From: UMGS1532 sp045594795
Lineage (GTDB): Bacteria > Bacillota > Clostridia > Oscillospirales > Acutalibacteraceae
NCBI GenBank assembly: GCA_045594795.1
Contig: JAZNZF010000012.1
Location: forward strand, 1-33,069
DNA: 33,069 bases
Reading direction: 5' to 3'
Part shown: in pieces, positions 16,949-24,174 of the stretch
Position numbering within the stretch: the stretch's first letter is position 1
Layout of the letters: every line of letters begins with the position of its first letter
The notes under the pieces: model-generated
What the model was told of the DNA's origin: nothing
The model's database searches: none
What the model saw: only the letters and a program-made list of their open reading frames with translations
Program-made: the position numbers and the translations under genes

Positions 16949-17965
16949 TTAAACTATAAAACCAGTCTTTTTCATAGCCTTAAAGAGTGTGCGGTTAGCA
17001 AGCTTGCAAGCTTTTTGGGCACCCTCTTTGTAAAGGCGTTCTAACTCTTTTTTATCTGTAATTAATCTTTCATAGTTCTCACGAATTGGACGGAGTTCTT
17101 CAACAACTGCCTCGCCCACTGCACGTTTGAAATCGCCATAGCCCTTGCCCTCAAACTCGGCTTCAACCTCCTTCGCTGATTTGCCTGTGATGGTAGAATA
17201 AATACCAATAAGGTTATTAATGCCAAGCTTATTTTCACCAATGCAAACTTTGGCCTCTGAATCGGTTACGGCACGGTTGATTTTGCGGATTATATCATCG
17301 GGCTTATCAAGAATTGCAACGTACGAGTTTAGGTTCTCGTCCGATTTGGACATCTTTTTTGTTGGGTCTTGAAGTGACATTACGCGTGCGCCAACCTTTG
17401 CGATATATGGCTCGGGGATTTTAAAAACGTCGCCATATATACCATTGAAACGACCCGCAATATCGCGTGTGATTTCTATGTGTTGCTTTTGGTCCTGACC
17501 AACAGGCACGAAATCAGGCTGATACAAAAGTATGTCAGCTGCCATTAAAACGGGATAAGAGAACAGACCGACGTTTACGTTATCGGCATGTTTTTGGGAT
17601 TTATCCTTAAACTGAGTCATTCTCGACATTTCACCAAACTGGGTATAACAGCTTAAAAGCCAGCTTAACTGTGCGTGGTGCGGAACGTGTGACTGAATGA
17701 AAATTGTTGATTTTTCGGGGTCTAACCCTAAAGCCAAAAGCAGCGCGTATGTACTTAAAATCTGCTGGCGCAGTTTTGCAGGCTCTTGCCTTACAGTAAT
17801 TGCGTGCAGGTCTGCTACTGCGTAGATACAGTCGAACTCACCGCTTTTTTCCATAGCCACAAAGTTTTTAAGCGCACCAAGATAGTTACCAAGTGTTAGC
17901 TGACCGCTTGGCTGAATACAACTTAGTACGCGTTTCTTTGGTTGTAAAATAACGTTATCACTCAT
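16949..17965 (-). CDS. trpS: Tryptophanyl-tRNA synthetase
   Basis: 338 aa, class I aminoacyl-tRNA synthetase that charges tRNA-Trp. The HIGH-equivalent region is SCIQPSGQLTLGNYLGALKN; KMSKS is exact (PTKKMSKSDEN); AVADLHAITV and GQDQKQHIEITRDIA are also typical. The frame is open further upstream, but the true start is ATG 17965, preceded by AAAGGAAA. A 7-bp inverted repeat (TACAAAG/CTTTGTA, 17980-17995) lies just ahead of that site. The leader is too short for a T-box. No clear terminator follows, only the palindromic element. Confidence 0.97.
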   Translation of the reverse strand: MSDNVILQPKKRVLSCIQPSGQLTLGNYLGALKNFVAMEKSGEFDCIYAVADLHAITVRQEPAKLRQQILSTYALLLALGLDPEKSTIFIQSHVPHHAQLSWLLSCYTQFGEMSRMTQFKDKSQKHADNVNVGLFSYPVLMAADILLYQPDFVPVGQDQKQHIEITRDIAGRFNGIYGDVFKIPEPYIAKVGARVMSLQDPTKKMSKSDENLNSYVAILDKPDDIIRKINRAVTDSEAKVCIGENKLGINNLIGIYSTITGKSAKEVEAEFEGKGYGDFKRAVGEAVVEELRPIRENYERLITDKKELERLYKEGAQKACKLANRTLFKAMKKTGFIV

Positions 17966-18053
17966 AATATTTCCTTTCTTACAAAGCCCTTTGTATAGAT
18001 ACAAGCTTTTATGTGAAAAATATAAATACACATATATATTACCACAAAAATTT

Positions 18054-18066
18054 ACTTGTAACAAGT
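18054..18066. promoter_or_regulatory. Small palindrome ACTTGT-A-ACAAGT
   Basis: A perfect six-base-arm palindrome with a one-base centre lies in the divergent gap between trpS and the 18082 gene. It could be a protein-binding site; no partner is known. Confidence 0.3.
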
Positions 18067-18081
18067 GGGGTATTAATAAAA

Positions 18082-18741
18082 ATGTCTAAATTTCGTAAAG
18101 GTAAAAGCTTTTTTCTGTTTTTTACCTCTATGCTTTTAACTGTATTTATTTTGGGTAGCGGTCTGCTATTTGCATTTACCGATTCGGTTTCATATAGCGA
18201 AGAAGCTAATATCTTGCCACAGCAAAGCGCTAATATGCGTTTGCTTTTTTGCGAAACAGATAACAACCTAAGCTACGAAATAAACATTGATTTTGATTTA
18301 GAACTACTTACAGTTAAACGGTTAGAGTTTGATAACAGCGTTTATCAAAGCAAAGGTCTTAGTGGTACTCTTGCGGCGGCAAGGGGATTAACAGGTGGCT
18401 TTTTTGGTATACTTATTGCTACCGAAACTCAAGCGGCGGCACTTGTTGATTACGTGGGAGGCTACCCCTGTCTTGTAGGCAAGCATATCTCTACTATTTG
18501 CGGAGATATCGGCACCGGCTACCAAACACTTGCGGGAGTGGCTGTTACCAAAATTTTTAAAAACGAGAAAAATAATCGCGAGCTTTGCCTTAATATTGCC
18601 AAAACCACAACAGAAAACTGGTGCAAAATATTAGGTGAGCCCCGTAATTTTTTTAAGCTTTTATCTCTTACTACTAATAATCTTTCCTATACCGACTATC
18701 TTCCGCTTGCCGATAAATTCTCGACACTTTATAAGGAATAA
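18082..18741 (+). CDS. Membrane-anchored extracytoplasmic protein, possibly degenerate LCP-like
   Basis: 219 aa from ATG 18082. An N-terminal basic stretch and membrane anchor (about 9-32) lead to an outside domain. The order of elements resembles LytR-CpsA-Psr proteins: a hydrophobic strand, a GLTGGFFGILIATETQAAALVDYVGGY segment (split here) like the LCP YYVVVDFxGFxxLVDALGG block, then TLAGVAVTKIFK like the GxQALxYVR block, and a C-terminal LLSLTTNNLSYTDYLPLA. The Arg and Asp residues that bind polyprenyl phosphate are not evident. So I call it unknown, with an LCP-like fold as inference. The ribosome site is weak. It is divergent from trpS. Confidence 0.7.
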   Translation: MSKFRKGKSFFLFFTSMLLTVFILGSGLLFAFTDSVSYSEEANILPQQSANMRLLFCETDNNLSYEINIDFDLELLTVKRLEFDNSVYQSKGLSGTLAAARGLTGGFFGILIATETQAAALVDYVGGYPCLVGKHISTICGDIGTGYQTLAGVAVTKIFKNEKNNRELCLNIAKTTTENWCKILGEPRNFFKLLSLTTNNLSYTDYLPLADKFSTLYKE

Positions 18742-18750
18742 TATTTTTTA

Positions 18751-18778
18751 TTGACAAAATATGAAATTGTGGTAAAAT
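18751..18778 (+). promoter_or_regulatory. Promoter of the folT riboswitch transcript
   Basis: TTGACA (18751-18756), 16 bases, TAAAAT (18773-18778). It places the transcription start a little upstream of the riboswitch aptamer. Confidence 0.8.
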
Positions 18779-18800
18779 ATTCTTGCAGATAATTGCAAAA

Positions 18801-18902
18801 ACAGAGTAGGCAAATGTGCGTTAAGTGCCGCTTGGACGGGGAGTTGCCAAGTGGACGAAGGGTGTGTAAAACACCTGCGGTACGCTTGCCGCATCCCGCT
18901 GT
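18801..18902 (+). promoter_or_regulatory. Tetrahydrofolate (THF) riboswitch
   Basis: The aptamer shows the conserved pieces in order: AGAGTAGG at the 5' side, GCGTTAAGTGCCG, GGACGGGGAGTTGCC, and the 3' part GCTTGCCGCATCCCGCT. Closing helix ACAG (18801-18804) pairs with CTGT (18899-18902). It precedes folT, the usual target of this riboswitch class in Firmicutes. It senses reduced folates and represses folate uptake. Confidence 0.93.
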
Positions 18903-18951
18903 AAATAAGAAGAACTATCCTCCTTATTTGCTTTATGGGAAAATTGGGAGG
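18901..18951 (+). promoter_or_regulatory. Riboswitch expression platform with anti-SD
   Basis: Arms 18901-18909 and 18923-18931 form a nine-pair hairpin that starts inside the last two bases of the aptamer closing helix. CCTCC (18919-18923) is complementary to the folT ribosome site GGAGG (18947-18951). No T run follows the hairpin. This points to control of translation rather than termination. Confidence 0.6.
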
Positions 18952-18958
18952 TATTTTT

Positions 18959-19489
18959 ATGTCAAAAAATAAGTATGGAGTTTTGTGGATTTGCTTTTGC
19001 GCAGTTATGGCGGCGCTTGTGTTTGTGCTTGATTTGTTAGCTATAAGGGTGGGCAACAGCTATAAAATCACTATTTCCGCTTTGCCAATAATCCTTACTG
19101 CAGTACACTATGGTCCCCTATCGGCTTCTTTAGTTGGCTTAATAGGTGCGTTTTTAGGCCAGCTTGTAAGCTACGGAATCGGCGCTACAACACTGCTTTG
19201 GATTTTACCCGCAGGTGTCAGAGGTATATTAGTGGGCTTGTTATTTATTGCATTCGGACGCAAATTAAAGCCGCTTTGCTTGATACCGGCTGTAGTAATT
19301 TCTTCGATATGCGTTACCTTTTTAAACGTTATCGTGGGTTACATAGACGCTTACGTTTATAAATATTCCTTTGCGGTAGCTTCTGTAGATATCTTTATTA
19401 AGCTTGGCCTCGGTATAACTACTGCCATAATTTTAAGCTTAATTACGATACCCGTAATAAAACCCGTTTCAAAATTTTTAAATAAATAA
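18959..19489 (+). CDS. folT: Folate ECF transporter S component FolT
   Basis: 176 aa with about six hydrophobic segments. It matches the folate-family S component: it starts MSKNKYGVLWICFCAVMAAL, then AIRVGNSYKITISALPIIL and HYGPLSASLVGLIGAFLGQL. It binds folate and works with a shared EcfAA'T energising module encoded elsewhere. The start is ATG 18959 because GGGAGG (18946-18951) is the ribosome site; an in-frame ATG at 18935 would put that site inside the gene. The THF riboswitch upstream confirms the substrate. Confidence 0.95.
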   Translation: MSKNKYGVLWICFCAVMAALVFVLDLLAIRVGNSYKITISALPIILTAVHYGPLSASLVGLIGAFLGQLVSYGIGATTLLWILPAGVRGILVGLLFIAFGRKLKPLCLIPAVVISSICVTFLNVIVGYIDAYVYKYSFAVASVDIFIKLGLGITTAIILSLITIPVIKPVSKFLNK

Positions 19490-19510
19490 AATATAACGTT
19501 GTTCAAGTAC

Positions 19511-19550
19511 TATTCGCTTCGCGAGATTTAAAGGCGAATAAAATATCACT
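19511..19550. repeat. Hairpin repeat unit related to the 22356-22448 array
   Basis: TATTCGC (19511-19517) and GCGAATA (19534-19540) form an inverted repeat, followed by AATATCACT (19542-19550). The same nine-base linker recurs at 22356 and 22377. Confidence 0.6.
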
Positions 19551-19599
19551 TTTGATTTATCAGAAATAACACCATTAAAATATTTTCTTTTGAGATAGT

Positions 19600-19634
19600 A
19601 AAACGGATGAGTAGATTTTCTACACATCCGTTTT
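19600..19634. terminator. Strong hairpin terminator between folT and the frameshifted lipoprotein gene
   Basis: Ten-base perfect arms (19600-19609, 19625-19634) plus an inner five-pair stem after one mismatch. T-rich sequence follows on the plus strand and TTTT on the minus. It serves folT and possibly the convergent lipoprotein gene. Confidence 0.85.
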
Positions 19635-19709
19635 ATATTTTTCTTATACCTTGACAAGCAGGGAAATTGTACGGCACTTTTTCAGCTCTTTGGGTGAACC
19701 TAAACCCCT

Positions 19710-20184
19710 TTAAAAAGCAGCTTCAGCGTCATATCGTTCTGAACTTTCAAAACGAATGGTTAATTGTTCTTCTTCGAAGGCAGTTCTTTCAATTATAGTT
19801 TCAGGGTAAATAATAACACCACCACTTTCAATGAAAGAAACATCATCCGTAACACACTGGAACTCATATACGAAGGAACCAAATTCATCTACAAATACAA
19901 TTCTTTGAACATTGTCTGTTTGGCCAGCTTCAACTTGGGTAATCGATATGTCTAAATTGTATTTTTTAGCAAACCCTTCTCCGTCTATATAACCATCGGT
20001 GAAATTAAAAACATAAGCTCTATCAAACTCAAACGAGAATATATCTTGCACAGTTGCAGTTTCTTGCTTACTTATAACAGAAATAAGTTTTGATTTATAA
20101 TCTTCATTTTTTTTGATTACAAGCCGCCAAACTAAACAACATTATCCCACAAAGAATTATGGCAAATAATCTTTTAATTTTCAT
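19710..20184 (-). pseudogene. Small lipoprotein gene broken by a frameshift at an A8 run
   Basis: ATG 20184 with AAAGGAGG upstream begins a lipoprotein signal peptide (MKIKRLFAIILCGIMLFSLA, then AC). The frame stops four codons after the lipid-bearing Cys at TGA, directly after eight A residues (20107-20114). Removing one A would join it to the remaining open frame (NEDYKSKLISVISKQE..., ending ERYDAEAAF), about 157 aa in all. The rest is an acidic beta-rich unknown domain. A GTG at 20051 starts the downstream open part but has no ribosome site. It is decayed, phase-variable, or a sequencing error; these cannot be separated here. Confidence 0.75.
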
Positions 20185-20241
20185 TTTCTTTGCCTCCTTT
20201 ATAACAATATTTTAGCATTTAATCATAGTGAGTTCAATATC

Positions 20242-20275
20242 AAAAAATCACCACCAATTACTTGGTGGCGATTTT
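20242..20275 (-). terminator. Terminator downstream of the 20426 lipoprotein gene
   Basis: Fourteen-base arms (20244-20257, 20262-20275) with one mismatch, then a T run on the minus strand. It lies beyond the rodA-tail copy at 20332-20349 and may be the original rodA terminator. Confidence 0.75.
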
Positions 20276-20331
20276 GCTATATTATTCAACCGCTGTCCTT
20301 TACGGTACGTCCCCTATGGATGCTTTTTCTT

Positions 20332-20349
20332 TTAGAAATTATCGTGCAG
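20332..20349. repeat. 18-bp direct repeat, copy of the rodA 3' end
   Basis: TTAGAAATTATCGTGCAG is identical to 22472-22489, which is the stop codon and last five codons (LHDNF) of the rodA/ftsW-type gene. A GGATGC and a T-rich stretch precede both copies with a seven-base gap. Here it lies in no gene. Confidence 0.85.
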
Positions 20350-20425
20350 TCTAAACTCCTATTGAATACTGATTAATTAATCTACGCTCAAACCTTACCC
20401 TATCTTTCTCTAAAAGAGCAGATAC

Positions 20426-21157
20426 TTATGGGTGGTATTTGAAAGTTTCATCTTCTTTATCAAAATAAAAAATTCTTTCACTTGTAACTGTCTGCGTTGG
20501 AACAACATTACTATAATCGTTATTCGAAACATTTTTCACCAATAAAATCAAGCCATAAAAAACTAAATCATCATACCCATCAGCATTTATATCATCACAA
20601 TAACTGTTTAGTTTTTTATTAGCATATACAACAGAATAGGGATATGTTTTTGATTCATTATCAAACAACAGATTTGAAGTGTTGAAATTTAGACTATTTA
20701 AATACTCAAATCCATTTGCACTTTCAAAATGCGAATCAACAGTATTGGGAATCTCAAATACAACTCTGCCCTTATCTACGCTATAAAAGTAACTATTTCC
20801 ATTACCTTGATGATTGGAAATATCAAATTGCCAATATAATAAATTATTAATTCTTAAGCTTTTATACCCAATAATATTACCCTTTAATTCCTCAATCTCG
20901 ATAATATTACTAAGAACGCCATTTATTAATTCGAAAGAAAAAATTGTAGAATCTATATCATTAAAGTCACTAGCTATTAACAAATACTTACCATTTTCTT
21001 CGTTGGGATCGATTGGTATTTTTATTAAATTGTCTTTCTTTGATAAATTCGCATCCTTTCTCAATAGCACATCAATGGAACCTATATCAATACTTTTACA
21101 TGAACAGTGCGTTAATATTATACAAATGATTGTAAAAATTATAACTAATCGTTTCAT
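20426..21157 (-). CDS. Lipoprotein of unknown function with a calcium-loop-like motif
   Basis: 243 aa. It has an N-terminal signal with a lipid-attachment Cys near residue 18-20 (IILTHCSCKS). The rest is beta-rich and Asn/Asp-rich. Near residue 190, DDINADGYDDLVFYG resembles FG-GAP/dockerin-type calcium loops. It is much more AT-rich than neighbouring core genes. Its ATG overlaps the TGA stop of the upstream pseudogene, showing that the two were once an operon. I do not recognise the family. It probably sits on the outer face of the membrane. Confidence 0.8.
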   Translation of the reverse strand: MKRLVIIFTIICIILTHCSCKSIDIGSIDVLLRKDANLSKKDNLIKIPIDPNEENGKYLLIASDFNDIDSTIFSFELINGVLSNIIEIEELKGNIIGYKSLRINNLLYWQFDISNHQGNGNSYFYSVDKGRVVFEIPNTVDSHFESANGFEYLNSLNFNTSNLLFDNESKTYPYSVVYANKKLNSYCDDINADGYDDLVFYGLILLVKNVSNNDYSNVVPTQTVTSERIFYFDKEDETFKYHP

Positions 21158-21520
21158 ACTTCTCTCCTTTTAGTCAAAATGGCACTAGGATTCTTGTAAC
21201 ACTTTTTAACTTTTGAATAATAATTAGGAACTCCACCACTATTATATGTCGAATATGTAGTACCATCGCTACCTACAACATTTCCGGTTGCTTTTTTGAT
21301 ATTTTTTCACATACATTAGACCGCGTAATTGCAAGGTGATCACAATTGCCGCCAAATACAATGAGTGAGTCGATAGTTTTTCTTTTTTAATTGGACAATA
21401 TCACTAGTACATAATTCACCTATTTTTTTCATTGCCGTGAAAATTAAGTATTACCAAATCTGTAGATTTAAGGGCGTTCCATTTTTCTATAATACCATCT
21501 TTACTGTTAATTGAAATCAT
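21154..21520 (-). pseudogene. Degraded gene with a clan CD peptidase-like His/Cys pair
   Basis: From ATG 21520 the minus strand encodes about 120 residues if three A-run indels are corrected: one extra A after FHGNE, one extra A after QLKKK, and one missing A after EKIS. The joined product reads LVILNFHGN, then GELCTSDIVQLKKK, then TIDSLIVFGGNCDHLAITRS, then ATGNVVGSDGTTYSTYNSGG, and ends at a TGA overlapping the ATG of the next lipoprotein gene. The H-G and later G-N-C motifs, each after a hydrophobic strand, resemble caspase/CHAT-type clan CD peptidases or domains found at the C-termini of RHS proteins. An in-frame TGA precedes the ATG, so it may be the tail of a longer lost gene. Confidence 0.65.
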
Positions 21521-21555
21521 TTTACCTGCTCAAAGCAAACGAATTTATTTGAGCA

Positions 21556-22296
21556 TTATTTCATATTAAGCATTTTATTGAATTCATTTAGTAAATAATC
21601 CCAATCTGCTTTATCGTAATAGTAATGCCCGGAATCTTTAAGTTCGTTTACCGTTATACATGAATTTTGTTTTAAGTATTTTATGCTTTTCTTTGAAACC
21701 ATCTCATCATTTTTAGATTGATATACCGAACAAGGTGTGTTCAACCCGTTTATCATTACGCGAGTTCGACGAATTTTTGCAAACAGTTCGAAAAATCTTG
21801 GTATCCATCCTATATAATTAAAAGGATTAACATCTTTCTCAATACCATAACATTTTTTTGCTGCTAATGCTTCTAAATCGTCGGGGTTGATTTTATCAAA
21901 ATATACTTTTAATGAATTGATAAACATTTTTAGTTTCAAAGATAATTTTAAAGGAACGGCAAGTAAAAACAAATTAGAAATCTTTTTATTTTTAATGGCC
22001 TGTTCGATTGCTAACAATGTTCCCAAAGAGTGAGCAACGATATATATTTTATTATGCGTTGCAGATAATTCTTCAACAACCGTAGAAACCTGTAATTCCC
22101 ACTTTTTCATTGAAGTTTTCGAAAAATCTCTAACACCTTTTCCGTGTCCGTCTAAAAGCAGATTATATATCGAAAAAGTGTTTGGGATTAATGGGATAAA
22201 TTCATTGAAATGATTTGGTGTTCCTACAATTCCGTGGATAAATAAAATGGCAGTTTTTGAACCGTCGCATATTTTAATATATTCCTTGTGTTCCAT
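21556..22296 (-). CDS. Alpha/beta hydrolase
   Basis: 246 aa with the serine-hydrolase fold. HGIVGTPNHF forms the oxyanion region, AHSLGTLLA the nucleophile elbow (GxSxG-like, with Ala at the first position), KNDEMVS the likely Asp position, and GHYYY the His. It resembles cytosolic esterase/monoacylglycerol-lipase-like proteins; the substrate is unknown. No signal peptide is present. It heads the accessory operon: 35 bases after its stop lies the degraded peptidase-like gene. Confidence 0.88.
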   Translation of the reverse strand: MEHKEYIKICDGSKTAILFIHGIVGTPNHFNEFIPLIPNTFSIYNLLLDGHGKGVRDFSKTSMKKWELQVSTVVEELSATHNKIYIVAHSLGTLLAIEQAIKNKKISNLFLLAVPLKLSLKLKMFINSLKVYFDKINPDDLEALAAKKCYGIEKDVNPFNYIGWIPRFFELFAKIRRTRVMINGLNTPCSVYQSKNDEMVSKKSIKYLKQNSCITVNELKDSGHYYYDKADWDYLLNEFNKMLNMK

Positions 22297-22355
22297 ATTG
22301 TCACCACCATTGATTTATTATAACACGGTAGCTCCAAAAGAACAAGTATTAAGGC

Positions 22356-22448
22356 AATATCACTCGGCATTTGCCGAATATCACTGCGAAGCAATAGAAC
22401 TCGCTTTTGGCGAATAAATCTGCGAGACTTCCTTTTGAGAAGTCTCGC
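22356..22448. repeat. Array of mini-hairpins joined by nine-base linkers
   Basis: Linkers at 22356-22364 and 22377-22385 (both AATATCACT), 22393-22401 (AATAGAACT) and 22413-22421 (AATAAATCT) alternate with palindromes at 22365-22376, 22386-22392, 22402-22412 and a ten-base-arm hairpin at 22422-22448. The period is about 20 bases. It borders the accessory islet next to the rodA 3' end. Confidence 0.75.
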
Positions 22449-22471
22449 CTCGGATGCCGTTATATTTTTTC

Positions 22472-22489
22472 TTAGAAATTATCGTGCAG
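22472..22489. repeat. 18-bp direct repeat, original copy at the rodA 3' end
   Basis: Identical to 20332-20349. It includes the rodA stop codon. The two copies bracket 2.14 kb with the accessory genes. Confidence 0.85.
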
Positions 22490-23599
22490 ATATAAAGTGC
22501 GTGATGTTTTATGCAGATGCACGCTTAGTAGCAGTCCCACGCCGCAATAAAGACAACAAAGGCTTGTACCGCCTGCCGAAAAGAACGGAAGTGTTACGCC
22601 AATAACGGGCAGGAGTGAGGTGCACATACCTATATTTATAATTATCTGTGCCAAAAGCATAGAAAAAACGCCCATACTTATATAGCTTCCAAGCTCGTCA
22701 CGTGCGTTATGTGCTACTACAATAGCGCGAAAACACAATGCGCCCAAAAGCAAGAACACAAGCAAGCAACCAACAAGGCCAAGCTCTTCACCTATAGCGG
22801 TAAAAATGAAGTCGTTATAGGCTTCAGGTATGGTGTCGGACTGAACAAGGTCTCCGCGGAATAGTCCTTTACCGAAAATTCCGCCGTTTGCAAGAGCTAT
22901 TCTTCCTTGCCATTGTTGCCAGCCCGTACCTAAAAGGTCAGCCTCTAAATCGAACAAGGAAAGTATACGTTCTTTTTGCTGGTCGTCTAAAACATAAAAA
23001 TACAGCAAGGGTAGCGCCACTGCTATTCCTACAAAGGCGGCTATAAAATACCTTAGCTTAATGCCTGCAGAGAACATCATACATATGAACATTATAAAGA
23101 AGACCATTGCAGTACCGTCGTCGCCCTGCATATGAATTAAAACTACAGGCACTCCGCCGTGTATACAAAGCAAAATTATATTATAGAACTTATTAATATT
23201 CTTTTTTACCGCGCTTAAATGCAACGAAAAAGTTATAATAAAAGCTATCTTTAAAAGCTCTGACGGCTGGAAGGTTATATTACCGGGTAGCATAAGCCAT
23301 GCCTTATCGTCTGTACCGTTTGGCGCAAAGCCGATAATAAAAGTTAAAAATACAGGCACAAGCCCTGCTATTGCAATTATAGGCCAAAGCTTTTTATAAA
23401 CACCATAGTCTATTTTTGATATAACTATTGCTATTGTTAAACCTAAAAGGAAGCCGAAAAACTGCACTAAAAACTGCCTTACCGAGCCAGCAGACAACAC
23501 CGCAAGGCAACCGAATAACGTAGCAGCAGAGCTTAAGCCAAACACGGCTTTATCGCTTTCGCGAATATAGTCTGCTATTGCACTAAAAAATCTACTCAC
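22472..23599 (-). CDS. rodA: FtsW/RodA/SpoVE family peptidoglycan glycosyltransferase
   Basis: 375 aa with about ten membrane helices, a SEDS-family enzyme that polymerises lipid II with a partner class B PBP. Signature segments are FQPSELLKIAF, NDFIFTAIGEELGLVGCLL and GVTLPFFSAGGTS. RodA versus FtsW/SpoVE cannot be decided firmly; no PBP gene adjoins. The start is GTG 23599, since AAAGGAG (23609-23615) lies just upstream; an earlier in-frame GTG at 23617 would enclose that site. The last codons and stop (22472-22489) are repeated exactly at 20332-20349. Confidence 0.93.
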   Translation of the reverse strand: MSRFFSAIADYIRESDKAVFGLSSAATLFGCLAVLSAGSVRQFLVQFFGFLLGLTIAIVISKIDYGVYKKLWPIIAIAGLVPVFLTFIIGFAPNGTDDKAWLMLPGNITFQPSELLKIAFIITFSLHLSAVKKNINKFYNIILLCIHGGVPVVLIHMQGDDGTAMVFFIMFICMMFSAGIKLRYFIAAFVGIAVALPLLYFYVLDDQQKERILSLFDLEADLLGTGWQQWQGRIALANGGIFGKGLFRGDLVQSDTIPEAYNDFIFTAIGEELGLVGCLLVFLLLGALCFRAIVVAHNARDELGSYISMGVFSMLLAQIIINIGMCTSLLPVIGVTLPFFSAGGTSLCCLYCGVGLLLSVHLHKTSRTLYLHDNF

Positions 23600-23641
23600 A
23601 GTTTTTACTCCTTTCACACAGAATTCAGATATATTCAGTAT

Positions 23642-23670
23642 ATTATATTATTACACATTCCGCAAGTAAA
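23642..23670 (-). promoter_or_regulatory. Promoter of the rodA-type gene
   Basis: Minus strand TTTACT (23665-23670), 17 bases, TATAAT (23642-23647). Confidence 0.65.
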
Positions 23671-23686
23671 ATCTTTAAATAGCACT

Positions 23687-23714
23687 TTAAAATTGGGTTG
23701 GAATGTGCTATACT
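23687..23714 (+). promoter_or_regulatory. Promoter of tsaE-tsaB-rpiB-upp
   Basis: TTAAAA (23687-23692), 16 bases, TATACT (23709-23714) with an extended -10 TG. It is about 35 bases ahead of the tsaE start. Confidence 0.55.
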
Positions 23715-23748
23715 TATAAAAAAGTAATTTATTTGGTGAGTGTTTTAA

Positions 23749-24174
23749 ATGACCTTTATCTCAAACAATGTAACCGAAACCGTTAATTTAGGCAAAAAAT
23801 TAGGCAGCAGTTTATGTAGCGGCTGCGTTATTGCCTTTTACGGTGATTTGGGTGCAGGCAAAACCCACTTTATTTCGGGGTTAGCACAAGGCATTGGCTT
23901 TGTTGGTGAAACCTACTCGCCTACCTTTTCGCTTGTTAATGAGTACATAGGCGGTAAGCTTCCGCTTTACCACTTTGATATGTATAGGGTAACCAGTTGG
24001 GAGGACCTTTACTCTACAGGCTTTTTTGATTATATGGATATGGGCGGCGTTTTAGCTGTCGAGTGGAGTGAAAATATAGAAGCCGCACTACCCGAAGACG
24101 CCATAAGAATTACCATTTTGAACACGGGTGACGGGACCCGTAAAATAGATATAGAAGGGATTGAGTTGATATGA
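23749..24174 (+). CDS. tsaE: tRNA threonylcarbamoyladenosine biosynthesis ATPase TsaE
   Basis: 141 aa, of usual length. The P-loop is GDLGAGKTHFISGLAQGIG; then PTFSLVNEYIG, HFDMYR and AVEWSENIEAALPE follow, all family motifs. TsaE is the ATPase that resets the TsaB-TsaD complex making t6A37 in ANN-decoding tRNAs. Its TGA overlaps the tsaB ATG by four bases, and both proteins act in the same pathway. TsaC and TsaD are not in this window. Confidence 0.96.
   Translation: MTFISNNVTETVNLGKKLGSSLCSGCVIAFYGDLGAGKTHFISGLAQGIGFVGETYSPTFSLVNEYIGGKLPLYHFDMYRVTSWEDLYSTGFFDYMDMGGVLAVEWSENIEAALPEDAIRITILNTGDGTRKIDIEGIELI

Noticed and set aside
17966..18081. T-box leader for trpS
   Set aside because: The divergent gap is about 116 bases and lacks a T-box motif and terminator/antiterminator; only a short inverted repeat is seen.
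19710..21520. All A-run frameshifts explained as assembly errors
   Set aside because: Not excluded, but the more than 25 kb of conserved genes contain many A/T runs without any frame break, so decay or switching in the islet is at least as likely.
22356..22448. Possible CRISPR array from regular short repeats
   Set aside because: The repeated part is only nine bases, the intervals are short palindromes rather than spacers, and no cas genes are present.
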